16,719 nt of DNA from positions 1 through 16,719 of the forward strand of contig CAZOHG010000072.1 of assembly GCA_964579725.1 (NCBI GenBank), in the 5' to 3' direction. The translations under genes were made by a program, and so were the position numbers. This stretch comes from CAZOHG01 sp964579725 (GTDB lineage Bacteria > Zhuqueibacterota > JdFR-76 > BMS3Abin05). Positions within the stretch are counted from its first letter, which is position 1. Each line of letters opens with the position of its first letter. This document shows positions 1 to 5,892 of this stretch, piece after piece. Below the pieces are notes generated by a model. It was not told the DNA's origin, ran no database searches, and saw nothing but the letters and a program-made list of their open reading frames with translations.

Positions 1-1
1 G

Positions 2-142
2 TCACTGGTTAAATTTCGCAAGCGATTAAAAGATAGGAATTTAGAGAAGCTATTGCACGACGCCATCCGGAGTGAGTTAAACCCAAAAAGTGGCGGATTT
101 AAGTCGAAGAAATGTGGATATGACGCTGAATTCTCACAATAA
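2..142 (+). pseudogene. Possible transposase remnant (fragment entering from the left edge)
   Basis: An open frame enters from the left edge and stops at TAA 140-142, giving 46 residues. It begins SLVKFRKRL and continues with a charged helix (EKLLHDAIRSEL). The phrase 'S-L-x-x-F-R-x-R-L' followed by a leucine-rich helix resembles the N-terminal region of IS5/IS1182-type transposases. No DDE catalytic residues are visible before the stop, and the next 200 bases hold no continuation in any frame that I could follow, so if it is a transposase it is a decayed piece. The assignment rests on a short motif from memory. It could equally be the tail of an unrelated gene or chance, so confidence is low. 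Confidence 0.27.
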
Positions 143-347
143 ATTTGGGAGTAAGAAAAAACTATCCCTGTGTTCCATTGTGCAGGGTAAGCGATGTGGA
201 AGCAAAATTAATTTCTGAATAAGGTATTCCCAAAAGTAGGAGATTGGGTAAGTTTCCCCCTCAAAGCAGAAATTTGTGGATAAATGATCAAGGCAAAGCC
301 GTTAAAGGTAGCATTTCGGGGAGAAAGTGGGCAAAAAATGAGAAATT
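143..347. other. Intergenic stretch, no gene seen
   Basis: About 205 A+T-leaning bases lie between the left-edge fragment and the stop codon of the histidine kinase gene. I saw no credible ORF, no RNA gene and no strong hairpin with a U-run that would terminate the kinase transcript, which enters from the right on the - strand. It contains one exact DnaA-box-like 9-mer (275-283), listed separately. Confidence 0.6.
275..283 (-). promoter_or_regulatory. DnaA-box-like 9-mer (TTATCCACA on - strand)
   Basis: The + strand reads TGTGGATAA, the exact complement of the consensus DnaA box TTATCCACA. A one-mismatch copy (TGTGGATAT) lies in the same orientation at 113-121. Two such sites in 350 bases are more than expected by chance, but there is no AT-rich unwinding region, dnaA or dnaN here, so I do not call an origin. 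They could be a titration or regulatory site, or coincidence. Confidence 0.3.
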
Positions 348-3300
348 TTATGATATGCGTTCGTAGGTAGGTTTCGAGGACTGGGCTTCCTGTCCCGCAC
401 CATCCAAAATCTCCCGTACTTTTTCCAGAAGTTCATTCGGAGAAAAGGGTTTGTTTACCAAATAAATGGGGCCGGAATAATGGTCAATTTCTATTTTTCC
501 GCCACTGTAACCCGAAATAAAAGTAAATTTTTGCGTCGGTTTGCGGGCAAGGATTTTTTCCATTAATTGAATACCTCCCAGGCGCGGCATGACCACATCC
601 GAAATGATCAGGTCAAAACCCAGAGCATCGGACTCAAATAAACGGAGGGCATCCTGACCGTCCAGCGCTTCGACGACGGCGTACCCGTTTCCTTCCAGGA
701 TACGCCGCGCAATCGTACGGACGTGTTTTTCGTCTTCCACAAGCAAAATGCGCTCGTCGCCGACGCCTGCCTGTTTTGGTCTCCCGGACACTTCTTGCCT
801 TTCCTCTTGTGAAACAACCGGAAAATAGACTCGAAAAGTTGTGCCCTGTCCTTCTTCACTGTACACATGGATAAAACCGTTGTGGTTTTTCACAATGCCG
901 TACACCACGGAAAGCCCGAGTCCTGTTCCCTTGCCAACCTTTTTGGTTGTAAAAAAGGGGTCAAAAATCTTGTTCAAAATGCCCTCGGGAATGCCTGTCC
1001 CCGTGTCCGAAATAAAAAGCTGAATGTAGTCGCCCGGTTTCGCCTGTGTGTGAAAGGTCTGATACGCTTCCTCAATTGTCAGCCTTTGTGTTCCCAGGGT
1101 AATCTGACCCCCATTGGGCATGGCATCTCGCGCATTAATAGATAAGTTAAGCAACACCTGGTGGATTTGCTCCGGATTGCCCAAAATAGGCGGTAGGTTT
1201 TCCGCCAACTGCGTTTGAAAATGAATGGTTTCGGGGAAGGTTCGTTTAAACATTTTCAGCGATTCGTTTACGATAGCGTTTAAATTCAGCGGGGTGCGTT
1301 CCACTGTACGCTTGCGGCTAAATGTGAGCAATTGTCGAATAAGTTGGGTGGCACGTTCCCCAAGAGCCACAATTTGCTTGGCATCTTCGGCTGACGGATG
1401 GGAAGGGCCCAAATCCTCAACGATAAAATTGGCATTTCCAATAATTCCGGTGAGAATATTATTGAAGTCGTGTGCAATTCCGCCAGCTAAAATTCCGATG
1501 CTTTCCATTTTTTGGGCCTGTACCAGCTCCTGTTCCAACTGTTTGCGATGGGTAATATTTTGGTGAACGCCTTCATAAAATCGAATCCGTCCCTGAGCAT
1601 CTTTCTCGGCGCGAATAGTGGACTGAACAGTGATAATGGAACCGTCCCGGCATTTCATTCGGGTTTCGAAATCCGTAAGCAAGCCTTTGTTGTTCAATTG
1701 CCGCATCATGTCGTCAAAATTCTGCGGATCATGAAAAATCGATTGGAGATTAACATTCAATAATTCATCGGGATTTTCGTATTTGAGCATTTTGTACCAG
1801 GTTGGGTTGGCTGTTAGCAGACTGCCGTCGGGGAAAAATTGGGTAATGCCAATAAGGGCATTTTCAAAAAGTCGCCGGTAGCGGGTTTCCGAATCACGCA
1901 GGGCTTTTTCGGTTTTTTCCTGCTCGGACAGGTCATGTACAATTACCAGAAGAGTGGGTTTGTTTTGGTAGGAGATCATCGAAACGGACAATTCCACCGG
2001 AACCTCCGTCCCGTCCCTTCTCACACTCATAATTCGGTACACGGAAGGGACCTTTTCCCCGCGGAGTCGTTTGGTGTAGCGGCTGGCTACTAACGGAAGG
2101 GATTGGGGGCTCACCACGAGCTCGAACGGCTGCCCGATTATCTCCTCCACCGAATAGCCCAACATTTTGGCCATTCGCTGGTTTACGAATTGGAATTTCC
2201 CCTCTTGAAGCAAAAAGATGCCGTCCAGAGCGTTTTCCACAACTTTACTGTATTTTTGTTCGGAATCGCGGACATTTTTTAGGAAGATGGCTTTTTCAAG
2301 AGCAATCGACGTCAGGTTGGCGAAGGTTTGCACGTGCGCCAGCTCGGTTTCGGAAAAAGCGTGGGGTTGGGTTTGGTAAATGCCCAATATCCCGAAAATT
2401 TCGTTTTTGACCGTGAGAGGAAGGTACAAAACCGATCGGTAGCCGAGCTCAATGGCCTCTTTTCTGAAGTTGTGACAGGGGTCCAACTGGCGGAGATCAG
2501 GTAAAATGACAATCTCTTTGTTCCTTAAGGCCTTTTTAAGGTGGGGACAAAAACAAGAGTCCAGACAATCTTTTTGAAGAAGTCGCATCAACGTGGGGTC
2601 TCCGCCGCGAACTTTTTGAATGGAAAGAGAGCCTTCAGACTCAACAAGGCCCAACCAGGCCAGCGGGTATGAAAAATACTCCGCAACACTTTGAATGGCC
2701 GCTTCAAGAATGGTTTCCGGTACAATAATTTTGCTGATTTTGGCAGAATAATTTAAGAGGCGTTTGGACAAAACGTAGTTGGTGTTCAATTGTTCTTCGT
2801 AGCGTTTCCGCTGAGTAATATCGAGGAGACTGCCCTGGTAATAGTGCGATCCGTCGGGATTGTGAAGCACCAAAGCATTTTCCAAAACAATAATTTCTGT
2901 TCCGTCTTTTTTTCTTAAATGATTTTCCAAGTTTTGGACGGAGCCGTTTTTTTCAATAATCTCCTGAAATTTCTTCCGATCGGCAGGTTTCGGGTAAAGA
3001 TCGGTCACAGGGACTTTGATTAATGCTTCGGTGGAATCGTACCCCAAAATTTCGGCCAAGGCCGGATTTACTTGAATAAATTTCCCGTCGGGTGTTGTTT
3101 GGTAAATGCCCTCTTTGGCTTCGGTAAACAACAGTCTGAACTGTTTTTCCGATTCCAAAATCTCGCGCGTTCGCACAGCCAATTCATCATTCAAACGGTG
3201 ATTCCAACGGTACAGACCGAACAGAATAATTCCGCCTAAAAGCGAGAAAAAAACGAGTGAACTGAGCCAGAGCCAAAGTTCATTTAAATAAACCCGGCGT

Positions 3301-4151
3301 GTCAAAGCCTTTAGTTGGGCATTGGGCGTTAATAAAAACAGATGCCACGTCTTGTTCAAAATACGCAAGTTTTTGTGCGTTACAATATGCCCTTGAAACA
3401 AGGCGGAGTGCTTTAGCTCGGCCAAGGTTTTGGCGTTTAGGGTGAACTCTCGGTGCGGATTTGGCGTGCTCAATCCGGCGGCTTTGTAAATATTTTGTCC
3501 GATGACATTTTGATTGGCTGCCGTTAAAACAACACCCTTTTCGTTGGTTAGGAAGATTTTGTACACCCTGTCTTTGTTGGAATACCCCTCTAACACCTTG
3601 GAAAGAAATTCAAGGGGCACAAGAGCAGCCACGCTTCCGTCAAATGTGCCGTCTGCTCGGAAAACCGGCATGTGAAAAATAATGGCCTCAAATCCCTCCA
3701 CGGCTCGAATGGGATTTGAAATAATAGGGGCGTGGTGCACCAAAATCGTACGCACGTGAGGCTGATTGGAAATGTCCGTACCAATGACATCTTTTTGGGG
3801 TGGAAATACACCAACTAAAATTCCCTTGCGATTCATACGAGAAACGATTCGGACTCGGGGAGAAAGGGCCCTGTAAAGGTTTTTTAGGGCGGATTGGATT
3901 TCCGAACGACTTCTTGCATTCGGGTGTGCCTCGTCCGAATATTGCCGTAATTCCCGGGCAATAAAAAGGAAAATATGAGAAATACTACTGGCCGCCGTTT
4001 GGGAAAGAATGGCTTGTTCTTTTTGAAATTCCGCCAAAATTTGCTCGTCATTGTGACGGTAGGCTCTTAGATGAAAGAGACTCACAATCACGGCAAACAG
4101 AAACACAAGAATAGCGGTAACCAGTAGGGTTGTTTTAGAGTTGCGAATCAT
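348..4151 (-). CDS. Membrane hybrid sensor histidine kinase (dCache-PAS-GAF-PAS-PAS-HisKA-HATPase-REC)
   Basis: This 1267-residue protein is a sensor kinase with its own receiver domain. A first membrane helix (about 8-30) and a second (about 291-315) flank a roughly 260-residue extracytoplasmic region that looks like a double-Cache ligand sensor. The cytoplasmic part follows in order: PAS (about 335-450), GAF (about 465-625), PAS (about 633-745), PAS (about 755-870), HisKA with the phosphoacceptor His894 in GGIAHDFNN, then HATPase with N-box Asn1006 (NARDA), G1 DTGTGIP (from 1049) and G2 GKGTGLGLS. The C-terminal REC domain has acidic D1140/E1141, phosphoacceptor Asp1185 (SDVVMP), Ser1213 and Lys1234 (KPFS). 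All catalytic residues are present, so it should be active. The GAF domain has an unusual Cys/His cluster (C529, C533, C535, H537, C559). No ribosome-binding site is evident before the ATG, although the first membrane helix starts right after it. No partner regulator is next to it; the ligand and target are unknown. It is divergent from the exonuclease and dcw genes. Confidence 0.93.
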   Translation of the reverse strand: MIRNSKTTLLVTAILVFLFAVIVSLFHLRAYRHNDEQILAEFQKEQAILSQTAASSISHIFLFIARELRQYSDEAHPNARSRSEIQSALKNLYRALSPRVRIVSRMNRKGILVGVFPPQKDVIGTDISNQPHVRTILVHHAPIISNPIRAVEGFEAIIFHMPVFRADGTFDGSVAALVPLEFLSKVLEGYSNKDRVYKIFLTNEKGVVLTAANQNVIGQNIYKAAGLSTPNPHREFTLNAKTLAELKHSALFQGHIVTHKNLRILNKTWHLFLLTPNAQLKALTRRVYLNELWLWLSSLVFFSLLGGIILFGLYRWNHRLNDELAVRTREILESEKQFRLLFTEAKEGIYQTTPDGKFIQVNPALAEILGYDSTEALIKVPVTDLYPKPADRKKFQEIIEKNGSVQNLENHLRKKDGTEIIVLENALVLHNPDGSHYYQGSLLDITQRKRYEEQLNTNYVLSKRLLNYSAKISKIIVPETILEAAIQSVAEYFSYPLAWLGLVESEGSLSIQKVRGGDPTLMRLLQKDCLDSCFCPHLKKALRNKEIVILPDLRQLDPCHNFRKEAIELGYRSVLYLPLTVKNEIFGILGIYQTQPHAFSETELAHVQTFANLTSIALEKAIFLKNVRDSEQKYSKVVENALDGIFLLQEGKFQFVNQRMAKMLGYSVEEIIGQPFELVVSPQSLPLVASRYTKRLRGEKVPSVYRIMSVRRDGTEVPVELSVSMISYQNKPTLLVIVHDLSEQEKTEKALRDSETRYRRLFENALIGITQFFPDGSLLTANPTWYKMLKYENPDELLNVNLQSIFHDPQNFDDMMRQLNNKGLLTDFETRMKCRDGSIITVQSTIRAEKDAQGRIRFYEGVHQNITHRKQLEQELVQAQKMESIGILAGGIAHDFNNILTGIIGNANFIVEDLGPSHPSAEDAKQIVALGERATQLIRQLLTFSRKRTVERTPLNLNAIVNESLKMFKRTFPETIHFQTQLAENLPPILGNPEQIHQVLLNLSINARDAMPNGGQITLGTQRLTIEEAYQTFHTQAKPGDYIQLFISDTGTGIPEGILNKIFDPFFTTKKVGKGTGLGLSVVYGIVKNHNGFIHVYSEEGQGTTFRVYFPVVSQEERQEVSGRPKQAGVGDERILLVEDEKHVRTIARRILEGNGYAVVEALDGQDALRLFESDALGFDLIISDVVMPRLGGIQLMEKILARKPTQKFTFISGYSGGKIEIDHYSGPIYLVNKPFSPNELLEKVREILDGAGQEAQSSKPTYERIS

Positions 4152-4171
4152 GTTTTCGGAAGTGTATTCAT
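4148..4171 (-). CDS. Possible 7-codon leader ORF coupled to the kinase gene
   Basis: On the - strand an ATG at 4171-4169 opens a 7-codon frame (MNTLPKT). It ends in TGA at 4150-4148 and so overlaps the kinase start as ATGA. A GGAG at 4186-4183 lies 11 bases upstream of this mini-ORF, while the kinase ATG itself has no recognisable ribosome-binding site. The arrangement would allow translational coupling. It is too short to judge by coding statistics and may be chance. Confidence 0.25.
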   Translation of the reverse strand: MNTLPKT

Positions 4172-4239
4172 GGGGATACTTTCTCCGAACATGAGAATTT
4201 TTTCCTCTTTTTCATTGTATCGGCAAAGGGGGCGATATT

Positions 4240-4268
4240 ATGTAGCAAAAAATGGCCTTGAATGTCAA
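4240..4268 (-). promoter_or_regulatory. Candidate sigma-70 promoter for the histidine kinase gene
   Basis: The - strand has an exact TTGACA (4268-4263) followed by an A/T-rich TACATAAT region. Read as TACATA, the -10 lies 18 bases away; the better-looking CATAAT would be at 20, longer than usual. The transcript would start near 4230, leaving a leader of about 80 bases before the ATG. The -35 shares bases with the -35 of the divergent exonuclease promoter, so the two promoters could compete. The -35 is strong and the -10 uncertain. Confidence 0.4.
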
Positions 4269-4269
4269 G
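4257..4269. repeat. Perfect inverted repeat CTTGA-ATG-TCAAG between divergent promoters
   Basis: The two 5-bp arms with a 3-bp spacer cover the -35 elements of both divergent candidate promoters (TTGAAT on +, TTGACA on -). Such a site could be an operator for a dimeric regulator. Because the -35 consensus itself contains TTGA, part of the symmetry follows simply from two facing -35 boxes. Confidence 0.35.
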
Positions 4270-4286
4270 TTAAATTTTTGTAAAAT
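4258..4286 (+). promoter_or_regulatory. Candidate sigma-70 promoter for the exonuclease gene
   Basis: TTGAAT (4258-4263) and TAAAAT (4281-4286) are separated by exactly 17 bases; each differs from consensus at only one or two positions. The predicted start near 4293 leaves a very short leader that begins at the purine-rich ribosome-binding site (AAAGGAAAGG, about 4294-4302). Confidence 0.5.
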
Positions 4287-4309
4287 ATGCCGAAAGGAAA
4301 GGAAATAAA

Positions 4310-5149
4310 GTGACAGCCGAACAGAAAAAATGGAGCCCCGTGGCGCTGGATGCCGCCCTGGTGCGGGAAGCTCGCAGGTTGCTGAGCCAACAACCGGAGG
4401 GGCTTGCGACCGTACCTTTGGCCCGCAGGATTTTTAAAATGGCCGCTTTGCCCGAAGTCGTGGCCGAAAAAATGCTTCGTGCGCTTTTGGAATCGGACGG
4501 CAGTTTTTCCGAGAAAAACGGCCGGTGGTATTTGAAAACAAAGCCCTTTTCCTGGAAGCGTCCCCTTGTTTCCACACCCTTTGTGGTTCTGGATCTGGAA
4601 ATCATCGGACGCGGGCAAAACACGAAAATCGTTGAACTGGCGGCAGTTAAAATTTTGGAGAACCAATTGACCGAAACGTTTTACACATTGGTGAACCCGG
4701 GACGTCCCCTCTCACCCGGCTGGTTCAAGGAGCCGCGATTTTCACAGGCGGATTTGGACCAAGCCCCAAAAATTGGGCCGGTTCTCGAAGATTTTCTCCG
4801 CTTTGCAGAGGCGTCCATTTGGGTAGCGCACAACGCCCGCTTTGACCTTCGCGCGTTGAATTTGGAGCTTCGTCGTACCACCTATTTTCGCATTGCCAAT
4901 CCCGTTGTAGATACGCTGCCTCTGGTTCGGCACTATTTCCCCAATCTGGACGCTCACAATTTGCCCCAATTGGCCGCCTATTTTGGTATTGAATTGGAAG
5001 ACCACCACCACGCCCGCTCCGACGCTCAGGCTCTGGCCGAAATTTTTCTGAAAATCCTCCACTTCATTGAAAATGAGGGTTTTAACAGCCTCGAAGTTTT
5101 CAAACCCTTTTCTTTGCCCAATCCGTGGGAAGAAATAGGAAAAGAATAG
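4310..5149 (+). CDS. DEDDh 3'-5' exonuclease (DnaQ / Pol III epsilon-like) with N-terminal extra domain
   Basis: The 279-residue protein is a metal-dependent 3'-5' exonuclease of the DnaQ-like family. ExoI is VVLDLEIIG with Asp95 and Glu97, ExoII is HNARFD with Asp179, and ExoIII is HHARSDA with His233 and Asp238, so the full DEDDh set is present. ExoI reads LEIIG where most relatives have xETTG, which is mildly divergent. Residues 1-85 form an extra, probably helical or winged-helix domain ending in NGRWYLK; such additions occur on stand-alone DnaQ-like proteins. The GTG start at 4310 is preceded by a good purine-rich ribosome-binding site (about 4294-4302). Whether it proofreads for Pol III, trims DNA in repair or degrades RNA cannot be told; no polymerase or helicase gene is beside it. 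Its last codons contain a 16-bp copy of the mraZ leader repeat. Confidence 0.88.
   Translation: MTAEQKKWSPVALDAALVREARRLLSQQPEGLATVPLARRIFKMAALPEVVAEKMLRALLESDGSFSEKNGRWYLKTKPFSWKRPLVSTPFVVLDLEIIGRGQNTKIVELAAVKILENQLTETFYTLVNPGRPLSPGWFKEPRFSQADLDQAPKIGPVLEDFLRFAEASIWVAHNARFDLRALNLELRRTTYFRIANPVVDTLPLVRHYFPNLDAHNLPQLAAYFGIELEDHHHARSDAQALAEIFLKILHFIENEGFNSLEVFKPFSLPNPWEEIGKE
5127..5143 (+). repeat. Distal copy of the mraZ leader repeat (16-bp exact direct repeat)
   Basis: GGAAGAAATAGGAAAA at 5128-5143 is identical to 5335-5350 in the mraZ leader, 207 bp downstream. It carries two repeat units (GGGAA at 5127, AGGAA at 5137) with the same 10-bp period. It lies in the last codons of the exonuclease gene and just upstream of the mraZ promoter, so it could act as an auxiliary MraZ operator. 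The purine-rich composition makes chance more likely than for a balanced 16-mer. Confidence 0.45.
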
Positions 5150-5287
5150 CTCCCCTCCAACTTCAAAAATCTCCGAGCAGCCGAAAAAGGGTCGTTCCAA
5201 CTACGCGCGCAAGGCCTCTGACATTTTCTGTAAAAACAAAAGATTAGCAAAGAATTGTGAAAATTTCTTAACAAACAAATTTTTTGC

Positions 5288-5316
5288 TTGACAATCTCCC
5301 GAAAAAATGTTATAAT
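5288..5316 (+). promoter_or_regulatory. Consensus sigma-70 promoter of the dcw cluster (Pmra)
   Basis: An exact TTGACA (5288-5293) and exact TATAAT (5311-5316) are separated by 17 bases, and TG at 5308-5309 gives an extended -10 (TGtTATAAT). This is as strong as a housekeeping promoter can look. The predicted transcription start is near 5323, immediately before the AGGAA repeats, leaving a leader of about 47 bases to the mraZ ATG. It is the only obvious strong promoter ahead of the dcw genes, so it probably drives much of the cluster. Confidence 0.88.
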
Positions 5317-5323
5317 TGACCAT

Positions 5324-5358
5324 AGGAATAAAAAGGAAGAAATAGGAAAATTTAGGAA
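5324..5358 (+). promoter_or_regulatory. Probable MraZ operator: four AGGAA repeats at 10-bp period
   Basis: AGGAA occurs at 5324, 5334, 5344 and 5354, exactly 10 bp apart, so every copy faces the same side of the helix. MraZ is known to bind short tandem direct repeats with about 10-bp spacing upstream of its own gene (TGGGN-type in E. coli, a different core in Mycoplasma). Here the core is AGGAA. All four copies lie downstream of the -10 box, in the transcribed leader, and the last is the ribosome-binding site of mraZ (AGGAAGG, 5354-5360). Spacing and context are seen directly; binding by MraZ is inferred. Confidence 0.72.
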
Positions 5359-5369
5359 GGCTCCGGTTT

Positions 5370-5771
5370 ATGTCCTACTTGTTCGGTAATGCAAAGACTT
5401 CCATTGATGAAAACGGCCGGCTAAGCCTTCCCGCCCTTTTCCGCAATTCGATTGCCGAAAATATTCGGGACAAGCTCTTTCTTACCCTTGGACACGACGG
5501 AAGCATTTACGGGTACCCCTTGGACGAATGGGAAAAAATTATTGAAAAGAACAGATTAAAAGACTACGACGACCCAGACGTGCGTTTCCGAATGCGCCAA
5601 ATGGCCACTAATTTTGACGTGGTTAAAATCGACAAACAGGGCCGGGTGTATCTACCCTCGCACCTCATGCAAGAGGTCGGAATCGAAAAAGAGGTGCTGA
5701 TTCTCGGCACCATTGACAAAATGGAATTTTGGAATCCCGAAACCTATCGGACGTACAGCCGGCAAAATTAG
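5370..5771 (+). CDS. mraZ: Transcriptional regulator MraZ
   Basis: MraZ is a ring-forming DNA-binding protein of the AbrB-like double-psi-barrel type that usually heads the dcw cluster and controls its promoter. The 133-residue product shows the two tandem family repeats, each with a D-x-x-G-R signature: DENGRLSLP (13-21) and DKQGRVYLP (88-96). The family N-terminus (FGNAKTSID) is also present. It is slightly shorter than the B. subtilis and E. coli proteins (about 143 and 152). The ATG is supported by AGGAAGG ending 9 bases upstream, which doubles as the last operator repeat, so MraZ bound there would also cover its own ribosome-binding site. It is the first gene after the consensus promoter. 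About 120 bases separate it from the longest rsmH frame, a wider gap than elsewhere in the cluster. Confidence 0.97.
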   Translation: MSYLFGNAKTSIDENGRLSLPALFRNSIAENIRDKLFLTLGHDGSIYGYPLDEWEKIIEKNRLKDYDDPDVRFRMRQMATNFDVVKIDKQGRVYLPSHLMQEVGIEKEVLILGTIDKMEFWNPETYRTYSRQN

Positions 5772-5892
5772 GCCTCGCCCGAGCATTTGATTTTTAAGGT
5801 GTTTTGCTCAGGTGAATCCGAAAATGCTAGCGCAAATCTTTGAAGTAAAATACAACGAATTGGGGATGAAATCAAGCCTGAAGTAGAAAGCA
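5772..5892. other. mraZ-rsmH intergenic gap
   Basis: These 121 bases hold no gene. A weak hairpin pairs GAGCA (5781-5785) with TGCTC (5805-5809) across a 19-base loop and has no U-run after it, so I do not call it a terminator. No clear promoter was seen. If rsmH really starts at 6109, this gap extends to 6108 (337 bases). Confidence 0.5.

Noticed and set aside
1..207. Open - strand frame running off the left edge
   Set aside because: Its translation is rich in Tyr, Cys, Phe and His with no motif and no plausible start signal.
1..347. Chromosomal replication origin
   Set aside because: Only one exact DnaA box and one near match, without an AT-rich unwinding block or dnaA/dnaN neighbours.
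867..1566. Open frames on the + strand across the histidine kinase gene
   Set aside because: They lie opposite a clearly conserved kinase/ATPase coding region and show no family motifs of their own.
5781..5809. Hairpin GAGCA/TGCTC after mraZ as a terminator
   Set aside because: Only 5 bp with a 19-base loop and no T-run downstream; it would also cut off the rest of the operon.
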